From UBA3478 sp038134285 (GTDB lineage: Bacteria > Bacteroidota > Bacteroidia > Flavobacteriales > Flavobacteriaceae): a stretch of 64,000 bases of DNA. The notes beneath the pieces are model-generated. The model saw nothing but the letters and a program-made list of their open reading frames with translations, had not been told where the DNA came from and did not search any database. Below are positions 60,578-64,000 of the stretch, piece by piece (positions within the stretch are counted from its first letter, which is position 1; every line of letters begins with the position of its first letter). The stretch is from contig JAYPUW010000002.1 of NCBI GenBank assembly GCA_038134285.1, positions 1-64,000 on the forward strand. Reading direction: 5' to 3'. The translations under genes and the position numbers were made by a program.

Positions 60578-61816
60578 ATGAGTGCCGACAATCTTCAGTG
60601 TTCGTTCTGCGGACGAAAGAAACAAGAAACCAACTTGCTGATTGCAGGTATAGATGCGCATATATGCGATGATTGCATTGAACAGGCGTATCACATTGTT
60701 TCAGAAGAACACAAAGGCAAACAAAAAGAGAGTATTGAAGAGGCTTTTGAATTGCGCAAACCCAAAGACATTAAAGCCTTTTTAGACGAATATGTCATCG
60801 GTCAAGAGAAAACCAAACGCGTTATTTCTGTAGCCGTTTACAATCACTACAAACGACTTCTTAAACCCAGTAACAAAGACGAGGTAGAAATTCAGAAGAG
60901 TAACGTAATGCTTGTGGGGCAAACGGGTACAGGAAAGACCCTAGTAGCAAAAACGATAGCCAAGCTATTACATGTACCATTAGCTATTGTCGATGCCACC
61001 GTATTAACAGAGGCTGGATATGTAGGTGAAGATGTAGAAAGCATACTTACCAGATTGCTTCAGGCCGCAGATTACGACCTTGAAAAGGCACAACGGGGTA
61101 TTGTTTTCATCGATGAGATCGATAAGATTGCGCGTAAAAGTGACAACCCGTCTATCACCAGAGACGTGTCAGGGGAAGGCGTGCAACAGGGTTTACTCAA
61201 GTTGCTTGAAGGTACCACCGTCAATGTGCCGCCAAAAGGTGGCCGCAAACATCCCGACCAGAAGTTTATTGAAGTTGACACTTCTAACATCTTGTTTATA
61301 GCTGCCGGGGCATTTGACGGAATAGAGCGTCATATTTCACAGCGCCTCAATCGACAAGCGGTTGGATACAGCAGCGCAGTGGTTAAAGATCAAATTGATT
61401 CAGAAAACCTCTTGCAATACATCAGTCCTAGAGATTTAAAGAGCTTCGGGCTTATTCCTGAAATCATCGGCCGACTTCCGGTTTTAACCCACATGAATCC
61501 ATTAGACCGAGATAGTTTACTTATGATTCTTAGCGTCCCGAAGAATGCACTGCTCAAGCAATATCAAAGACTCTTCGAGATTGACGGCATAGAAATGGAG
61601 ATAGACGATGAGGCTAAAGCTGACATTGTCGATAAGGCACTAGAATTCAAGTTAGGTGCTCGAGGTCTTCGCACACTCTGTGAAGCAGTGTTTACCGAGG
61701 CAATGTTCGAGATGCCTTCAAATGGAGAAAAACACCTCAAAGTAAACAAGGCTTACGTGCAAGAACAATTAAACACCCATTCTGCTGCCTTAAATTCTCT
61801 TAAAGCTGCTTCGTAA
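60578..61816 (+). CDS. clpX: ATP-dependent Clp protease ATP-binding subunit ClpX
   Basis: ClpX unfolds substrates and feeds them to ClpP. This 412-residue protein has the N-terminal zinc domain (CSFCGRKKQETNLLIAG, then CDDCIEQAY), Walker A GQTGTGKTLVAKTIA (about 113-127), Walker B IVFIDEIDKIARK and the pore and sensor segments, including GARGLRTLCEAVF. The ClpP-contact loop has FGLIPEIIGRLPV nearby. It overlaps the convergent GH3 gene by 17 bases. Confidence 0.97.
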   Translation: MSADNLQCSFCGRKKQETNLLIAGIDAHICDDCIEQAYHIVSEEHKGKQKESIEEAFELRKPKDIKAFLDEYVIGQEKTKRVISVAVYNHYKRLLKPSNKDEVEIQKSNVMLVGQTGTGKTLVAKTIAKLLHVPLAIVDATVLTEAGYVGEDVESILTRLLQAADYDLEKAQRGIVFIDEIDKIARKSDNPSITRDVSGEGVQQGLLKLLEGTTVNVPPKGGRKHPDQKFIEVDTSNILFIAAGAFDGIERHISQRLNRQAVGYSSAVVKDQIDSENLLQYISPRDLKSFGLIPEIIGRLPVLTHMNPLDRDSLLMILSVPKNALLKQYQRLFEIDGIEMEIDDEAKADIVDKALEFKLGARGLRTLCEAVFTEAMFEMPSNGEKHLKVNKAYVQEQLNTHSAALNSLKAAS

Positions 61817-63320
61817 GCAGCAGTAATTCTTCGATATAGTCTCGTGAATTTGAAAGACGTGGTATTTTATGCTGCCCTCCTACCTTTTCTTTTGACTTTA
61901 GCCACTGATAGAACAAGCCTTTCGGAGCGACCTGAACGATAGGCATACGAAGTGTAATATCAGATTGGCGTTTCGCCTCGTAGTCTGAATTGAGGTGTTT
62001 CAAGGCTTCGTCGAGCACTAAGGTGAATCGTTTCAAATCCTCTGGAGCTTTTCGAAATTCAATCATCCATTGATGTGCCCCTTTTTCTTTGTCACTCATA
62101 TACACAGGGGCAGCCGTGTAATCAATAAGAGAGGCTCCGGTCTGCTCACAGGCCGTCCTCAATGCCTGCTCTGCATTCTCAACGATCAATTCTTCGCCGA
62201 AGGCATTGATGTAGTGCTTTGTTCTTCCTGTAATCTTTATACGAAATGGAGAGAGCGAAGTAAAACGCACCGTATCACCAACGGTATAGCGCCAAAGTCC
62301 TGCATTCGTTGAAATGACCATGGCATAATTCACGCCCAACTCTACCTCCCAGATCGGAAGCACTTTGGGATGTTCTTTCCCCCAATCGGCCATTGGAAGG
62401 AATTCATAGAAAATTCCGTAATCCAACATGAGCAGCAGATCGCTATGGTAGTTGCGGTCTTGAATGGCAAAGAATCCCTCCGAGGCATTATAAATCTCGT
62501 AGTACTTAAAATTGGTCCGTGGCAATAACTTGTCGTATTGGGTTCTGTAAGGCGTAAAGCTTACCCCTCCATGAAAATAGACCTCTAGGTTTTCCCAGAC
62601 CTCAAAAAGGTGATCTGCCTTGGTTTCTTTTAAGAGTTCAGTCAATAACACCAGCATCCAAGAAGGAACCCCGGCAAGCGAGGTCACGTTTTCTTGAGTA
62701 CTTTCGGCGATGATGGCCTTTAGTTTTTCCTCCCAATGTGACATCAGCGAGACACGGTTACTCGGGGTGCTACTGTATTCAGCCCACTTTGGAAGATTGT
62801 CGATTAAAATCGCTGAAAGGTCTCCGAAATAGGATCCCTTTTCTTTGTAGAGCTCTTTGCTTCCGCCTAACCTCAGACTCTTTCCGGTAAAAAGCTTAGA
62901 ATCTTCATTGTTGTTAAGGTAAAGCGACAAGAGATCTTTACCTGACTTGTAATGGCAATCGTCTAGCGCCTCTTGACTTACCGGTATAAACTTGCTCTTG
63001 GCATTAGTAGTTCCACTACTTTTTGCAAACCATTTGATAGTATTCGGCCAAAATACATTTTGCTCTCCTTCTCTGCAGCGCTGAATCATGGGAGCCAAAT
63101 CTTCGTAAGAACTGATCGGAACCCTCTCTGCAAATTGCCGGTACGTTTCAATCTCGTCAAATCGATACTTCGTTCCAAACTCAGTAAAGGCGGCCATATC
63201 GACTAACTTAAGCAGAAGCTCGTTTTGAACATCTGCCGGATACTTGACAAATAATTCGATTTGATGCATGCGCTTTTTAAGCAACCAAGAGGCAATCGAA
63301 TTGAACAAGGGCAGAGTCAT
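61800..63320 (-). CDS. GH3 auxin-responsive promoter family protein
   Basis: This 506-residue GH3-type adenylating enzyme has the start ATG 63320 (MTLPLFNSIASWLLKKR); the frame back to 63344 would begin upstream of the TATATTTG promoter box. Motifs are SSGTTNAKSKFIPVSQEA (the ATP/acyl loop, near 97-114), YNASEGFFAIQD (near 282) and GLWRYTVGDTVRFTSL (near 349). Plant GH3 proteins join amino acids to jasmonate or auxin. The bacterial substrates are unknown. It converges with clpX. Confidence 0.92.
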   Translation of the reverse strand: MTLPLFNSIASWLLKKRMHQIELFVKYPADVQNELLLKLVDMAAFTEFGTKYRFDEIETYRQFAERVPISSYEDLAPMIQRCREGEQNVFWPNTIKWFAKSSGTTNAKSKFIPVSQEALDDCHYKSGKDLLSLYLNNNEDSKLFTGKSLRLGGSKELYKEKGSYFGDLSAILIDNLPKWAEYSSTPSNRVSLMSHWEEKLKAIIAESTQENVTSLAGVPSWMLVLLTELLKETKADHLFEVWENLEVYFHGGVSFTPYRTQYDKLLPRTNFKYYEIYNASEGFFAIQDRNYHSDLLLMLDYGIFYEFLPMADWGKEHPKVLPIWEVELGVNYAMVISTNAGLWRYTVGDTVRFTSLSPFRIKITGRTKHYINAFGEELIVENAEQALRTACEQTGASLIDYTAAPVYMSDKEKGAHQWMIEFRKAPEDLKRFTLVLDEALKHLNSDYEAKRQSDITLRMPIVQVAPKGLFYQWLKSKEKVGGQHKIPRLSNSRDYIEELLLLTKQL

Positions 63321-63326
63321 AAATTG

Positions 63327-63353
63327 TATCTTTAAGGCTAGCACTCAAATATA
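63327..63353. promoter_or_regulatory. Back-to-back promoter boxes between the GH3 and DUF2797 genes
   Basis: Minus strand: TATATTTG (63346-63353) matches the -7 consensus and serves the GH3 gene. Plus strand: TATCTTTA (63327-63334) is one base off and serves the DUF2797 gene at 63366. The two boxes face in opposite directions in the 45-base gap. Confidence 0.55.
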
Positions 63354-63365
63354 CGCACAGCGCTT

Positions 63366-64000
63366 ATGCTTTATCAAGGAGTACTCACCAAAATGGAGGC
63401 CGAATCTACTTCGCCAATCAACTATTTTCTGCACCTAGGTGATGAATTTGTGAAAGTCAATGACTGTATCGGTAAGATCATTCAATTCAATCCTATTGGA
63501 TATCAATGTTTGAGTTGCGGCGATAACACATCCATTTTCAAACAAGGACTATGCAAAAAGTGCTTTTTTGAGTCTCCTCAAGCCGGATCGTGGATCATGA
63601 AGCCAGAAGAAAGTAAGGCACATTTAAATATCGAAGACCGCGATTTAGCCTTTGAAAAGAAAATGCAATTGCAACCACATATAGTCTATCTCTCCAATAC
63701 CGGAGGTGTCAAAGTAGGAGTAACACGTAAAAGTCAGGTTCCAACGCGATGGATTGATCAAGGGGCACATCAGGCACTGGCCTTCTTAGAAGTGCCGAAT
63801 CGCTATTTAGCAGGTGTTGCTGAGGTTGCGCTTAAAGTGCATATTAGCGACAAGACGCAATGGAAGACTATGCTCTCACAGCCCGAGCAATCACGTGATC
63901 TCATTCAGCAGTTCAATGCCCTAAGACGATATCTTCCTGAAGAATTACAGCCCTTTGTAATCGATGAACTTCAGGTTGAAGAACTCAACTTTCCGTATAC
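63366..64000 (+). CDS. DUF2797 protein (3' end outside window)
   Basis: ATG at 63366 opens a frame that runs through the window end (211 codons seen). It has two CxxC pairs (CLSCG near 52-56 and CKKCF near 67-71), a zinc-binding pattern, followed by a domain with VYLSNTGGVKVGVTRKSQ and PTRWIDQGA, resembling a GIY-YIG-like fold. This is the DUF2797 arrangement. The function of the family is unknown. The next gene cannot be seen. Confidence 0.85.
   Translation, partial: MLYQGVLTKMEAESTSPINYFLHLGDEFVKVNDCIGKIIQFNPIGYQCLSCGDNTSIFKQGLCKKCFFESPQAGSWIMKPEESKAHLNIEDRDLAFEKKMQLQPHIVYLSNTGGVKVGVTRKSQVPTRWIDQGAHQALAFLEVPNRYLAGVAEVALKVHISDKTQWKTMLSQPEQSRDLIQQFNALRRYLPEELQPFVIDELQVEELNFPY

Overview
The window comes from a Bacteroidota chromosome, most likely a marine member of the Flavobacteriales. 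The evidence is GldC, a bifunctional DAHP synthase/chorismate mutase, a flavobacterial FtsZ with a very long acidic linker, a DnaG without zinc ligands, paired OmpH/Skp genes beside BamA, and repeated TAnnTTTG promoter boxes typical of the phylum. I cannot resolve the genus.

Positions 1-8142 are an AT-rich accessory region. It holds small secreted or lipid-anchored proteins (a SOUL protein, four NTF2/SnoaL-like lipoproteins, a lipoprotein with a duplicated domain, a DUF6090-like membrane protein and a 38-residue mini-lipoprotein). Four copies of the 3' end of a tyrosine-recombinase gene punctuate it, all on the minus strand. Three are short remnants (about 1408, 3225 and 5653). The fourth (7093-8142) is the whole gene, broken by one in-frame TAA. 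The arrangement looks like a decayed tandem array of related integrative units next to tRNA-Arg(TCG) at 8191-8264.

From 8384 on the window is core genome. A TonB-dependent receptor converges on the division and cell-wall (dcw) cluster, which runs on the minus strand from mraZ (24775) to ftsZ (10735): mraZ-rsmH-ftsL-ftsI-murE-mraY-murD-ftsW-murG-ftsQ-ftsA-ftsZ. murC is missing from its usual place between murG and ftsQ. Three 10-bp-spaced AAAGTG boxes precede mraZ. A divergent arm carries a hydrolase, engB, gldC and nadE.

A twelve-gene minus-strand run (39576 to 27503) begins with aromatic amino-acid genes (pheA, an aminotransferase, tyrA, DAHP synthase/chorismate mutase). It continues with rsgA, dtd, a MazG-like gene, aroA, queA, rlmN, a polyprenyl synthase and dnaG. 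In front of pheA is a complete Phe/Tyr transcription attenuator: a 19-aa leader peptide containing FAYFTFY, with mutually exclusive antiterminator and terminator stems. This is the best candidate for something new in the window.

The rest comprises a deoxynucleoside kinase, a membrane pyrophosphatase, pdhB divergent from etfBA with a perfect 24-bp palindrome between them, and a bifunctional-nuclease-like protein with a UVR tail. Then come a nucleoside transporter, thyA-folA, murI, and the envelope operon CBS-nadK-DUF6089-uppS-bamA-ompH-ompH. After that are pdxJ, a hydrolase, tig-clpP-clpX, a GH3-family protein and the start of a DUF2797 gene that leaves the window.
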